A model generated the notes under the pieces. It was not told where the DNA came from. It was given only the letters and a program-made list of their open reading frames with translations, and ran no database searches. Made by a program: the position numbers and the translations under genes. Positions 23,137 through 33,423 of a stretch of 64,000 bases of DNA are shown piece by piece; position 1 is the first letter of the stretch, and each line of letters opens with the position of its first letter. Source of the DNA: Nephrocerus scutellatus. Taxonomy: Eukaryota > Arthropoda > Insecta > Diptera > Pipunculidae. The stretch covers positions 29,913,777-29,977,776 of the forward strand of contig OX352761.1 of assembly GCA_947095585.1 (NCBI GenBank). Direction: 5' to 3'.

Positions 23137-24151
23137 CAGAAATTGCTCTGTTAATACTAACGGTACAAACTTCGTTAAGGACTTTGTTTATAGAATAAAT
23201 ACTACGCTTTGTAACCACGTTTAAATAAAGTTGATATCTTATTTGTGTACAACAACAGTTACAACCGGAGCTAAAAGTGTTCTCCTTGGTTTTGTAGGCA
23301 TGCTAGAGCCCATTTATAGATTTCACGGCATCAGACGCTTAGCTTTGCAATTCATTGTTACCAGACATAACATTTATAATTTACTGCATGGAGAAAATCT
23401 TTATCCATTCCACCATACACCTGTGCAAAAACTGCTTCCCGATGATTTGGAAAAGAGACTTGAGTTTCCTAACTGGTTGCTGGAGCGGAGATTGGATGAC
23501 AACGAGTTTATTAGCAGAATTTTTTGGACGGACGAATCTCAATATGTGCTGCGGAATATCCACACGGAAGGAGGCAGTCGTCATTTCAACACAAATTCAG
23601 CGTCGATATGTGGGCAGGGGTAATTGGAAACAAGTTAATCGGCCCCTTCAAACTAACACCCAAAAATGGACCCTAGCATGCATACAAAACCAAGGATGAC
23701 ACTTTTAGCACCGGTTGTAACTGTTGTTGTACACAGATAAAATAAAAATTATCTAAAACCACACAAAATAATTTTTTAATCATAGCCTTTGGAGCTTAAA
23801 GCAAAAAAAACCCCTTTTTAAAAAGTTTTACCTGCTCCAGGTTTTCCCAAGTATCATAAAATTTTGGGCTTTTCTGCAAACCTTTTTGTTGATTTTTACT
23901 TTTATTATTGTTACGTTCATAAGAAAAAAAAAAGTAAAACGTTATGTTTATTACGCATTTTCTGGAGAAAATTGACTTCAAATTCAAAAATTAGCATGGC
24001 AAGAAAACTAGAACAGGCATTGAAGTTGGATATCTGAGCACTCAAATAAGATGTCAACTTTACTTAAACGCACTTATAAAGGCTAGTATTTCCTCTAAAA
24101 ACAAAGTCATAAACGAAATTTTTACCGTTAGTATTAACAGAGCAATTTCCC
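23137..24151 (+). mobile_element. DNA transposon with long inverted repeats and IS630/mariner-type transposase remnant
   Basis: Outer arms GAAATTGCTCTGTTAATACT at 23139 and its inverse near 24130-24149 extend about 65 bp inward. A further inverted match of about 60 bp (TGTGTACAACAACAGTTACA) pairs 23245-23305 with 23675-23735, and intermediate similarity makes one arm of about 170 bp. The right arm holds about 300 extra bases (23775-24083). TTAA lies outside both ends (23133-23136 and 24152-24155), compatible with a TA or TTAA target. Between the arms, 23380-23665 encodes a transposase piece: PFHHTPVQKLLPDDLEKRLEF, FWTDESQY with the first catalytic Asp, then after a +1 shift QHKFSVDMWAGVIGNKLIGP. 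The second and third catalytic residues are absent, so it is inactive. Confidence 0.8.
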
Positions 24152-24295
24152 TTAATGAGTCAGGGTACACCAAATTACGTTTTTTCTTCAATCCCCGATA
24201 AATGACATTGGAGATAGACCCTTACTGTAGAAGGAGTTTTTTCTTAGAATAAACCCAAGAATCATTTTCCAAATGTTTGTGAACGAATTATAAAT

Positions 24296-24612
24296 TGACG
24301 AGATCTACGAGTGCTACCGCGATGTAGACATCGTGAAGACAATTAAGTTCGGTAGGCTACGGTGGGCAGGACACCTAGCTCGCGCATCACCGAAGTGGAT
24401 CCTGCTCGGAAAGTCCCTTGCGGTAAGATTTATGGAACACGACAGCGAGGCCGGCCAAGCCTACGCTGGAAGGATGGCGTAGAATAGGATGCCCAGAGTT
24501 AAGGGATGCCACATTGGATGACATCGGCTCGAAATCTGGAGCGGTGGATAGACTTTTCGCGCGAGACCAGGACTGGATGCCGGTTATAGAGACAAATATG
24601 ATGATGATATAG
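24296..24612 (+). mobile_element. RTE-B 3' end, plus strand
   Basis: Encodes DEIYECYRDVDIVKTIKFGR and LRWAGHLARAS, then the arginine-rich tail with GRPSLRWKDG-like DNA at 24450-24480. It ends in ATATGATGATGATATAG (24595-24612), a microsatellite tail. The same 3' end recurs on the minus strand at 31.5, 35.1 and 63.35 kb. 5'-truncated; a few frameshifts. Confidence 0.85.
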
Positions 24613-24661
24613 TCTTTAAAACCAGGAAGCTAGTTATAAATTTAAAGCTGTTGGAGACGTA

Positions 24662-24663
<2 letters not shown>

Positions 24664-24706
<43 letters not shown>
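24664..24706. repeat. (TA)n microsatellite
   Basis: About 21 uninterrupted TA dinucleotides following AGCATA and mirrored by TATGCTATATATT, making the locus strongly self-complementary. Confidence 0.95.
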
Positions 24707-24707
<1 letters not shown>

Positions 24708-24889
24708 TATATATTTTATTGACTCCAATAGAAAAGAAGTATTAGAAGAAAAAGCTTGCGATAATTCGTATTTTCTTATTCACTAAAAAATGCTACTTGT
24801 ATTAAGGTTGATATTAAATTAAAAAAAATTTCAGTTAAGGTTCACAATTTTTTCAATAGGATTTCTGGGCTATGCGTGAAGTTATTTTG

Positions 24890-25600
24890 ACGTTTCAACT
24901 CGCCGGTACTTGCAATTCAATTCATTAAAACTTGCTCTCGTAAAGTTGCTAAGGCTTAAAGTGAGTTCAGCACACACAAATCTTTTTGGTCAAATGTTAT
25001 TTCCTCATAGTTCGAAAGAGGTGTTGTACGCTTTAACAGCGTTTGCATATTATCCAAATTTTGTATCGAATTTCGCGTTCGTTTGCGACAACTTTTAATA
25101 CACTAATCGTTCTCGGCGATGAAGCCCATTTCTGGCTTAACGGCTTTGATAATAAGCCAAATTGTCAGTCAGCAACACGAAGCCACTCATAAAATACCAT
25201 TACACTCACAAGAATTGACTGTTTGGTGCGGGTTTATTGGTGGATTCTTACTTCATCTTCAATGATGATGCTAACGCAGACACAATCAGTGAAGGTCGCT
25301 AGTGACCACGATTGGGATTTTGGGATATTTTGGAGAAATTGTTACAACACGATGGGAACAAATTTCTTAAAGCTGACCAAACCGCCTGATAATTTATTGA
25401 AGTCGAGTTTCGGCTATGTTATCTCCAGAAATGGATCACTTAATTGGCAGCATTGTTCATGCAATGTAATCCTCTAGAAGTTTGGTTTTGTAGCTTTTGT
25501 CAAGGTCCATGTGAAAAAGTCTTGAACAAAATTCGGTTCAGAGCGCATTAATTCCTGTAGGCATTTTTGTGGAGTTTTGGTAATGTTGTTTTCCACAATT
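24890..25600 (+). pseudogene. mariner/Tc1-type transposase remnant
   Basis: Plus-strand pieces in several frames correspond in order to a mariner-related transposase. GDEAHFWLNGFDNKPNC (first catalytic Asp) is at 25118-25170, PLHSQELTVWCGFIGG at 25198-25246, FNDDANADTISEG at 25258-25296, and VISRNGSLNWQHCSCNVIL at 25418-25475. The last corresponds to the segment normally ending in the third catalytic Asp motif, here replaced. The block between the second and third motifs is largely gone. No terminal repeats were identified. The related remnant at 42 kb has the same ISRNG-NW-RSCDLT segment. Confidence 0.7.
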
Positions 25601-26307
25601 AATGGCATCGTTATTGCTTTAAACCGAATTCCATTTTTATTAAATCTTAAACTATTTTATTTATAAAAACTAAATGGGCTTTCTAAATGAAAAACTAATC
25701 AGTTATAATGATTCGTACTCTAACTTAACTTAACTTAACTAAGAAAGTTAAAATACCACTCAATTTTTGTAATTTATCATCCATTAAGGGTAAACTTTTC
25801 TATTAGCAATGAATGTATATCGAGAAGAACCTAGCATCTCTCGCTATATTAGTTTGCCGCTATCTTGTGAAAATCTATTCCTTGTAAGGACAATTTAATA
25901 TATCGTCTCGAAATATCACTTTCCTAACTCTTTCTTTATACTGGGCATGCTGGGGTATTGTAAAATTGTCACAACATTTTATACGCTAAGAATGTATTCC
26001 AGGGATCATATTTATATCTTAATTCAGTTTTCCACTATTCAACTGTTTTCGACCTTGCGTTGATTTGTTGTTGTTTTTATTAACTGCATATTACTTAAAA
26101 TGTTTAAAGAACATTGATTTGGTGGGCAAACTTTGGGGCAAATAGTTTAAACTTTACGTCAGAGCATTTTTGACAAAATTGGAGGGTCTACGATTTAACA
26201 TCAATTAAAGAAAACATATTTACGAATAATGGAGATAGAGTTACAACTAACGGCCCACAAATTATACCATAATACAGGCTTTATAAAAAGTAGAACGACT
26301 TTTTTGT
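25600..26307. other. unassigned sequence with a short (ACTTA)n run
   Basis: A run of CTTAA/ACTTA at 25721-25742; otherwise nothing recognised. Confidence 0.5.
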
Positions 26308-26372
26308 ATACATAATTGCGCACGCTTAAAGGCACAGCGTGGGCTTGGAAATATTTTGGATAGAAGAAGGAA
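26308..26372 (-). mobile_element. LINE-J 3' untranslated scrap
   Basis: ATAATTGCGCACGCTTAAAG followed by GCACAGCGTGGG parallels the LINE-J 3' ends at 52165-52226 and 2170-2236. Confidence 0.55.
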
Positions 26373-26404
26373 AGTATTGTGGTGAGTGGCTCTACATCTA
26401 GATT

Positions 26405-26612
26405 ACTTCATACATCAACTCAACCGTATATGTGAATACATCGGCAACTGTATATCACATGTGCAGCTAGGTATCATGTGTATTTGTAATTCAGATGATC
26501 AGTGCGGTGAGAAAAATTCGTGCGTTTTTTTGGACGTGCCGGGAATCGAACCCGGTGTCCTCCGAGTGGGATTCAATGGTTCTAACCACTGCACCAACGA
26601 CACTGACCGGCT
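26405..26612 (-). mobile_element. candidate second tRNA-derived SINE (SINE-2)
   Basis: The minus strand reads TTGGTGCAGTGGTTAGAACC (A-box-like), then after 24 bases ACCGGGTTCGATTCCCGGCA, a perfect 5-bp T-arm stem with B box GGTTCGATTCC. The acceptor halves do not pair (3' CACGTCC faces AGTGTCG), so a functional tRNA is unlikely. About 130 bp of non-tRNA sequence, beginning with an A-run and CGCACGAATTTTTCTCACCG, follows. Single copy in this window; no target duplication seen. Could also be an isolated tRNA pseudogene. Confidence 0.45.
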
Positions 26613-26639
26613 GGCTTCAATTTGCAATAAAATTTAATG

Positions 26640-27348
26640 TCCATTAAATAGTTATAAAATATGGACCATTTAATATCATTCATCGGTCGCACCAATTTTG
26701 TCCTTGAAAGTCATATTCGTATCAAGGCCAGAACTACTCTAGCTAATATAAGTATAAAATACGTATAGACTGAATTAAAGAAAAGTCAAGTCAAAAAACT
26801 ATATACGGCTTAGTGGCAGCTTGTAGCAATCATGAAAGAAAATGTTTTTTAGAGTGTTCTAGAACATATCTTATCAATCATTTATAAAAACGAAAATTAG
26901 ATGTGGTCCCAGATGGCTCCATTGAGGAGCCACTTTTATAATAATATTTTGGTATTTTCTTTAATAATTTATTTAAATTCTCGTTTGCGAACACTAATTA
27001 CGAAAATACTCCGGCAATCGTAAATCGGGTCCGAAAACTTAAATTGTTTAAGGAAACCGGTTATTGAATTAATAAAAAACTTTTAAAAATCACAGAATCC
27101 ATTATTTGCTGGTTAGAGGCATTCTTGTAGATCAGAAAATGATCGACACGTTCAGAACAATAACAGAGGTGGCTTAGTTAAGCGCAATACTAGAATACAT
27201 CGGCAGCGCAAGTAGTGGGAAAATATTTATTACAGTACAGTTGCGAGCAAATTTTGAAAACCGAACTAAAAGTAGCAACGATTTATGGGTAACATTCTGC
27301 AAGTACACTTCCGTGTCATAAAGTTGATGAATGGGCTATTACTTCTCT
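26640..27348. other. unassigned sequence
   Basis: Nothing recognised. Confidence 0.5.
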
Positions 27349-27592
27349 TTTAAAATTCTCTATATTAACTCCTCGTCCGAGTGTGTTTACTTGTGTGTTT
27401 GTGGCCAAATCTTATGATCAATTTTTAATATAATTCATATAACCCAATTTTATTCTAACTTTGCACACATGTATGCATGAAAGTGACCGGGCTCAGGACC
27501 AAAGTGCTCCCACATACATTTTTCAAAATTAACCCGACACATGTGTATCTTCCATTAGAGAGTTTAAATTTACATTATTGTTTTTTTGTTTA
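27349..27592 (+). repeat. Rep-A copy e, minimal form
   Basis: The shortest copy with both ends: AAAATTCTCTATATTAACTC at 27352, the GATCAATTTTTAATATAATT block, one ACACATGTAT unit, one truncated unit with ACACATGTGTATCTTCC, and the right module TTAGAGAGTTTAAATTTACA and TTGTTTTTTTG. About 245 bp, showing that the internal unit number varies. Confidence 0.75.
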
Positions 27593-29397
27593 TAATATCC
27601 CAGAAGTATGATGGATCAAGTCTTATATTTCACATTCACAGTGGGTGTTGACTATCAAACTTCAGGTCGATAGTCTTTTTGAATCATCACACCAATTTAG
27701 ATCAAGAATTCTACCTAAAAAATAAAATTTTGCCTTAAGCGATGAGGAGAAACTTATGTTTAATTACGAGTATGTAAGAAAAATCGAGTGTGTGCCAAGG
27801 TGGATGTTTTCTGACAGAATGTGGTAAAGTCGCATAACTTGAATTAAAACTGTACTCAGTATTCTCGTTTTAACACATTAACATTTGCCGTTAATTTTAT
27901 AAAAATAATTCATTAATCTGAGTCAAGTACTTTACTTCGGTGATATTTTTGGTTTATATATTTATGTCGCTATTCGGGCAAATCTTATATCAGAAAAACA
28001 GCTACTCTTTGTTGTACCATCAGCATCGCCCATACAATTGACATAGTTACAAAAATTTACTTTTTTTAAACGAAAACAAAATCTAAAGCATCTCTTTGTA
28101 TATTACACTTTTAAAAGAAGGGGTATTTTTCTTCGTACTTTTCGTTTTAACAACACAATTACAAATTTTACAGAATATTTCACAGCAAAGAAATTAAACT
28201 TTTTACTATTCAATAGTTTTTTAATTTTCATTTTGCAATTAATCAGCATTGAGCCATGAACGAAGATGAGCGAAGATTATTTCCACATCCTTTATAAAAA
28301 CAATACCTGACTTTGTACGAGTATTACACAAAATATATATGTATCTGTTATTTACTTAATGTTATGTTCGCATCAGTACCATAACATCTTGGATTAGATG
28401 AACTACAAAACGATATGCTCTGACTATAAAAACTATATTTATCTTTCAGAATGGAGATGTTTTATTCTCTTTGCGTTACATTTTTTATTTTCATCCTGTA
28501 TTTAAATTTATCCCCTCGCTAAACACATTTGATTGTCCCTCACCGCACTTTACGAACATTTCCTAGATGTTCAATTTTACCCACCCGCGTGTAAAAAAAT
28601 ATTAGGCAAAATCGTACCACATTTTGAAGGGGGTGATTCCTTTTCTATGCCGCAGGATGCTGATTGCGTGTATCCGTTTTTTATGGTTAAGTAGTAATGC
28701 TGATGAAGACGTTGCTGAACAGCTAAAAAGTTGTAATCTCCAAGGACTAAAGCACAGTTCAGTTGTCATGTAGTACAAATCGATATTCAATTTTTATTTT
28801 CGTGTTGTAAGCGATTTCTGATTTACCATAAAAGCGAAGTATCCTTTTCTATGTCGGATGATTTTTTATGTAAATAAAATTATTTAAACTTGGAGTTTGA
28901 TGTTAAAACTGTGCCGAGGTTCGGTGACTGCAATTCACCTGTCACTTATCTGAGATATGTTAAACATTAAATCTGTTACACGAGATACACCCAGTAAAAC
29001 TTGGATTAACTTCTGTAATTTATCTGGGCATATTGAATTTTTAATTTTTATTCCAACCAATGTTAAAATTCCAGATTTAATTTATTATTAATTTTATTGT
29101 GTTAAAAACCCTCCAGCTCTTAAATTATTTACTTAAATTGACTGAAGATAATTTTCGTGTAAATAACATTGCACAGCGATAACAATTAAAACGAACCGGA
29201 AGTACGTAAAAGAGCCTGGATCAAATGAAGTTGGTATATTATTTCAATTTGACTTAGCGAGACAACGGCAAGACCGATGTTAACGCGGCTTTCACCAGAC
29301 GAAAGTTGAACTGATAAAAATGCACAAATTTAATTTTTTCACTTAAAATACCTTTCTTAATTACAAATGATAAATGTCATTGTAAGGTAATCACTTT
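27593..29397. other. unassigned AT-rich sequence
   Basis: About 1.8 kb without recognisable genes or repeat families. Confidence 0.5.
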
Positions 29398-29891
29398 TTG
29401 TTGAGGGGAGCCGTAAGTTTGCTGTTTCGAATTTTTCTTTTTCTCTTCCTTGCTGTGGCTGTGGCTGTTGCCTACTATCACATATCACCTTCATGTAATA
29501 TTAATATACAAATAACAACCATAGACGAACATAACGGACGCAGAAACCGTACGAAGACGACTATACAAAACCACGACCTATTCAGTACTAAAGGATTTTC
29601 ACTCTCTGTTTGGAAAATGGTCGAGAAACACCGCCGCGGCGCCGTGAACAGAATCTATAGGCAAAGCCGGAGCCAGAGCTGGAGCTGGGATGGGAGTCAA
29701 CGATGTGATGACGACGATACGTCGAGGAAAATTTCCTCGTTCACTCGGCTCGCACGAAAAGGTTGCGAATTGAGAAATCTAAAGATGACAACCTCGCCGC
29801 TCGTTTGGTTCATCGTGATTAGGGGCGGAATCGACCGGGACCAGGGGATGGTGTGACCGACAAAGTCCGAACAGAAGCTAACTGAATCCAA
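29398..29891. other. CpG-rich island, possible promoter or 5' exon of an unseen gene
   Basis: GC and CpG density rise sharply above the surroundings, especially at 29540-29850 (CCGCCGCGGCGCC, CGACGATACGTCGAGG). A 152-codon open frame on the plus strand begins with TTG, not ATG, with a leucine/valine-rich N-terminus. A 64-codon ATG frame runs the other way (29697-29891). I recognise neither. A GTAAGT donor-like word is at 29411. The island might be an exon or promoter of a host gene extending outside the window. Confidence 0.25.
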
Positions 29892-31186
29892 GGGAAAAAT
29901 ACAAAATTAAGCAACTCTACAACATCAGTCACTCGTCACTCAGAGAAAATGAGTAAGAGAATGCGAAAGAGTGCTAAGCATGCTCTGCTTACCATTAACA
30001 TCGACATCAACAAAAATATATAAATAATTGAAGAACAGTGAACAAATGCTCCCCTTCTTCTATATGTTCGATTTGGAGCAGACGTGATGGACGAGAGTAT
30101 ATTTGATTTGCGCTTTAAGAAAAATACCACTCGTTCAGAGTTAATAAAAATAGTGCTATTGCCAAATCAAAAAGAGTTAAAATTACTAATATTAAATATT
30201 TACTTATTAAAGTAATTAAGTTTAAGATTAGATTTGGTGTTTTTATATGATAACAAAAAATCATTCTTTGTTTATTTTTAGTATTGGTTTTTTTTTGTGA
30301 ATGATATATTTATTTATTTAATTTTTTTGTTAGAATACACAAGACAAAATAAGTTCAAGTATATTGGCAATAATAAAACTTAATCAATCACAACCTTTGA
30401 AAGACTCAAACGTGTCAGACCCGGAGCGTGCTCCTGCGCCCTTAATATTCCAGTTGAGTGAAGAACACGTAATATCCCTGCACATCGTTGATAATAAAAT
30501 GCTGATTTTGAATCAAATAGCTGCAGTATGACTTTTCTCTTATACTGAGAGGGGTTGAAAGTTGATGAAACAAACAACCAACATCCCCTAACAGAAATAA
30601 GACAGTCACTCGTTTTCATTATTGCTCTAGAGAGAATCCGGTGTGATAAAGTAAAACCGTACGAATTGGGAATTTAACTTGCTCTAGTGACTGAGTGAGA
30701 GTTTTTGAACAGCTCAGTGAGTAACAGTAACGGAATTCCAGATGAAAAGCCATTCTGCTCAATGGCCTTGATTATATATCGTGGTGTGATTCCCCCAATG
30801 ACACAAAAAATGCGCTAACTCTACTCTTTAAAAATGTCTATAGTTTTGTCTATCTAATCCTTTTCTGTAAGATGAACGTGTATATATCTCTATGTATATA
30901 TTGAAATGCTTTATGCAGTAATGAAACTCAACCGGTCTTACAAATACACTAACGCAAATTATGCCAATTGTTTTCTTATACTCGTTTTATGATGAAAAGG
31001 CTTTTATTTGGTTCGAGTGTTTTGAAAGAACTAAAAAATAATTTGTGTGTGTAGCGTGTCAAAATAAATTTCACCAACAATCGATTATAATCAAATTAAA
31101 GGAAGCCACAATATATAAGATAGTAAAGCGGAGCTTCTCAGCTCGTCATATGGATAGCTGTAATTCAGTCTAATGACTAAATTAGC
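29892..31186. other. unassigned sequence
   Basis: Unique-looking DNA with no recognised elements. Confidence 0.5.
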
Positions 31187-31503
31187 TTAAAAGGATTTTA
31201 ATAATAATATTCGGTGCGACAGAACATTTCGGTCCAAGGCCTAGCTTCTAGCAACCATTTGTGTTGCGCATGTATATTTTTGGACACAAGTGGAAGGGAC
31301 CTACAATTTAAGCCCGGATCCGAACGGCGAATTGAGAAGCTTTCCGTGACAAGTTATTACTCTCGGAACGTTTGTCACCCATTCGCGAGAGGTGGGACAC
31401 CGTGAAAAATACTTATGGTGTTACTGGAATTTAAACAACGAACCTCCTGCTCAGTAGCCATATGCAATTCCACTGAGCCACGGCGCCCTTTAAAAGGATT
31501 TTA
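31187..31503 (-). mobile_element. SINE-1 copy E with perfect 14-bp target duplication
   Basis: Body 31201-31489 on the minus strand, 289 bp: GGGCGCCGTGGCTCAGTGG head, B box eroded (GTTTAAATTCC), full middle, end GTCGCACCGAATATTATT. Flanked by identical TTAAAAGGATTTTA at 31187-31200 and 31490-31503. This fixes both ends and shows LINE-type target-primed integration. Confidence 0.95.
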
Positions 31504-31534
31504 GTTTCATAAAAAAAACCGTTTTTTATAATCA

Positions 31535-31818
31535 TCATATCGGGTTCCGGTCCTCGCCTCCCACAAAAAGTCTCTCCACCGGTCCCGATTTCTAGTCGAT
31601 GTTGATGTTTTGCGTCCCTAAACTCTGGGCGTCATGGTCTACGCCATCCTTGCAGCGTAGACTGGACCGGCCTTGGTGTCGTGTGCCATAAATCCTACCG
31701 CAAAGGACTTTCCGAGCAGGATCCTTTTCGCTCATGCAAGCTAGGTGTCCTGGACACCAGAGTCTACCGAGCTTAATGTTCTTTACGATGTCGATATCGC
31801 GATAACGCTCATAGATCT
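31535..31818 (-). mobile_element. RTE-B 3' end, minus strand
   Basis: The minus strand encodes YERYRDIDIVKNIKLG, then the RKVLCGRIYGTR-like and GRSSLRCKDG-like segments, and ends with ATATGATGATTATAA. Near-identical in layout to the 63.35-kb copy. Its 5' boundary joins LINE endonuclease-linker sequence in frame (see next feature). Confidence 0.85.
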
Positions 31819-32620
31819 TATCTGGCCCAGCCGATTTGTTAGTGTTGAGATCGTTTAAAACTTTAGAAACTGCACGAGTACTAATTCAAGTCTGTCCCAT
31901 AGAGTGTTCAATACCCGGAGCCTCACATACCAATAAGGATGGATGTTTGTGATGATTTGCAATGTCAGGTATTCTTTTAGGTTCATTTACAAGCGGAGTA
32001 AGGTGGTTAAACTCAGCGAATATCTCAACACACCTTCCTTCTGGTGTTGTCTGGCCAGAATGGCGAAGCTACCCAGAATTGTGTACATTGTAATCGCCCG
32101 CAATAACGATTTTAGTTTTACGATACTCGTGACAATTCTTAAAACTGAATCAGACAGTGCATCAAACTCGTTCAGAGTTGAAACACTGTCTAAGTAGGAA
32201 CTTCTATATAAAAAGCAATAGTGAATGTTACGCCCTTGTACCTGCACTCTCAGCCATATGAAATTAAATTCCGGATTGGAACATTGGCTGAATTGAGGGA
32301 AAACCTGAAACGCAACATCGCTACGGACATAAATTGCGATTCCGAGTCGAGGAAAAATAATGGCACCAAGCTATACACAGGCAGATTTATTCCGAGTATC
32401 GGAATTATGAAATACCTGAGTTTCACTCAGTGTCAGAATTGTTGGATTTTGGGCATTCATTTGGGCGTACACAGCGAAAAAAATTCGACCTCAGGACACG
32501 TATGTTTCTGTTATCTGAAATTACACATAACTACAAAGCCAAACACAGAAATCTCAACTTATCGCTTTTTTTTCACCGAATTGAGAAATGGATGTCTCAC
32601 AATGGATTATTGATCGGCTG
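31819..32620 (-). mobile_element. LINE endonuclease domain fragment (LINE-J-like), minus strand
   Basis: AP-endonuclease-like domain of a non-LTR element, which nicks the genomic target. Minus-strand pieces: NPTILTLSETQVF (32420-32460, catalytic Glu region), GIAIYVRSDVAFQ (32290-32335), FNFIWLRVQVQGRNIHYCFLYRSS with DSVSTLNEFDALSDSVLRI (32130-32270), then frames for NEPKRIPDIANHH and HPSLLV (31930-31990). At 31819-31860 it reads VLNDLNTNKSAGPDKI, the start of a reverse transcriptase domain, and switches directly into RTE-B sequence. Stops and shifts are present. The SDH end motif of the endonuclease and about 200 residues of linker are missing. Confidence 0.75.
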
Positions 32621-32667
32621 GTAGTTTTTATTTAAAAATTATACTCCATTTCTACATTAGCATTATT

Positions 32668-32756
32668 GGGGGTTAAAAATTGATCACAAGATCTGACCAG
32701 CAGCCAGCCAGTCCGGCAGCCACGGGCACGCGAAGTTAATATAGAGAATTTAAAAA
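32668..32756 (-). repeat. Rep-A fragment f, 5' module only
   Basis: Reverse complement of the left module: GGTTAAAAATTGATCACAAG, AGCCAGCCAG words, and GAAGTTAATATAGAGAATTT ending at 32752. The rest of the element is absent. Confidence 0.75.
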
Positions 32757-33060
32757 TGATATGCTGTTCGTTTGCAAACACATCACTTGAGAACGGTTGG
32801 ACGGATTTTTATTTTACAATGCTTACCATAGCATAGAGTAAGGTTTATTCGGAAAAAAAATTGCCCGGAAAATTAGGAAAAAACTGAAAGTGCGTCTTTC
32901 ATAGGATTTTTGTATGAACTCCCGACCATTACATACGACGTGCGTGTAACTATTATGCGCAGTTGAAGTGAACTTTATTTGGTGTTGCGGGAAAAAATTT
33001 CTCCAGAAGACCCTAATAGACCATCGAAAGACCTCTACGACCCCCACAAGAATCATAATA
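32757..33060 (+). mobile_element. Helitron 5' end fragment
   Basis: ATATGCTGTTCGTTTGCAAA then TTGAGAACGGTTGGACGGAT matches the well-known style of Helitron 5' regions, which carry CTGTTCGTT and GAACGGCTGGACCGATTT. Further along, 32940-33050 resembles the reverse complement of 1700-1870 next to the Helitron helicase remnant, including AAGACC repeats. No 3' end or coding part is attached. Confidence 0.6.
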
Positions 33061-33136
33061 GATCATAATCATAAATGGTAAAGTGGTAACAAAAAAAGAT
33101 CATGCACAGTAACAAAAACCAGCTCAGATTTTGCGA

Positions 33137-33423
33137 TTAATAATAATAATATTCGGCGCGACAGACCAAAGACCAAAAGTGCGGTCCAAAGCCTAACTTC
33201 TCCCGACCATGCTGCGCATGTTTTTTTTGGACACAAATGGAAGGGACCTACAATTTAAAGGCGGATCCGAACGGCTTTCCGTGACAAAGTATTACTCTCG
33301 GAACGTTTGTCACCCATTCGCGAGAGATGGGACACCGTGAAAAATACTTTTTGGTGTTGCTGGGATTCGAACCTGAACCTCCTGCTCAGCAGCCATGTGC
33401 ACTTCCACTGAGCCACGGCGCCC
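33137..33423 (-). mobile_element. SINE-1 copy F, minus strand
   Basis: Full head with GGGCGCCGTGGCTCAGTGG at 33405-33423 and B box GGTTCGAATCCCAGCAACACC, middle ACTTTGTCACGGAAAGCC with a 15-bp deletion, and end TCTGTCGCGCCGAATATTAT at 33145-33165 with an ATT tail. Confidence 0.9.

Noticed and set aside
23137..24151. piggyBac element
   Set aside because: TTAA flanks fit, but the transposase piece has IS630/mariner-type motifs (FWTDE, MWAGVIGNKLIGP). TA within TTAA also fits that superfamily.
29398..29856. 152-codon plus-strand ORF as a confident membrane or secreted protein
   Set aside because: It starts with TTG rather than ATG, has no recognised domain, and an opposing frame exists; reported only as part of a CpG-rich island.
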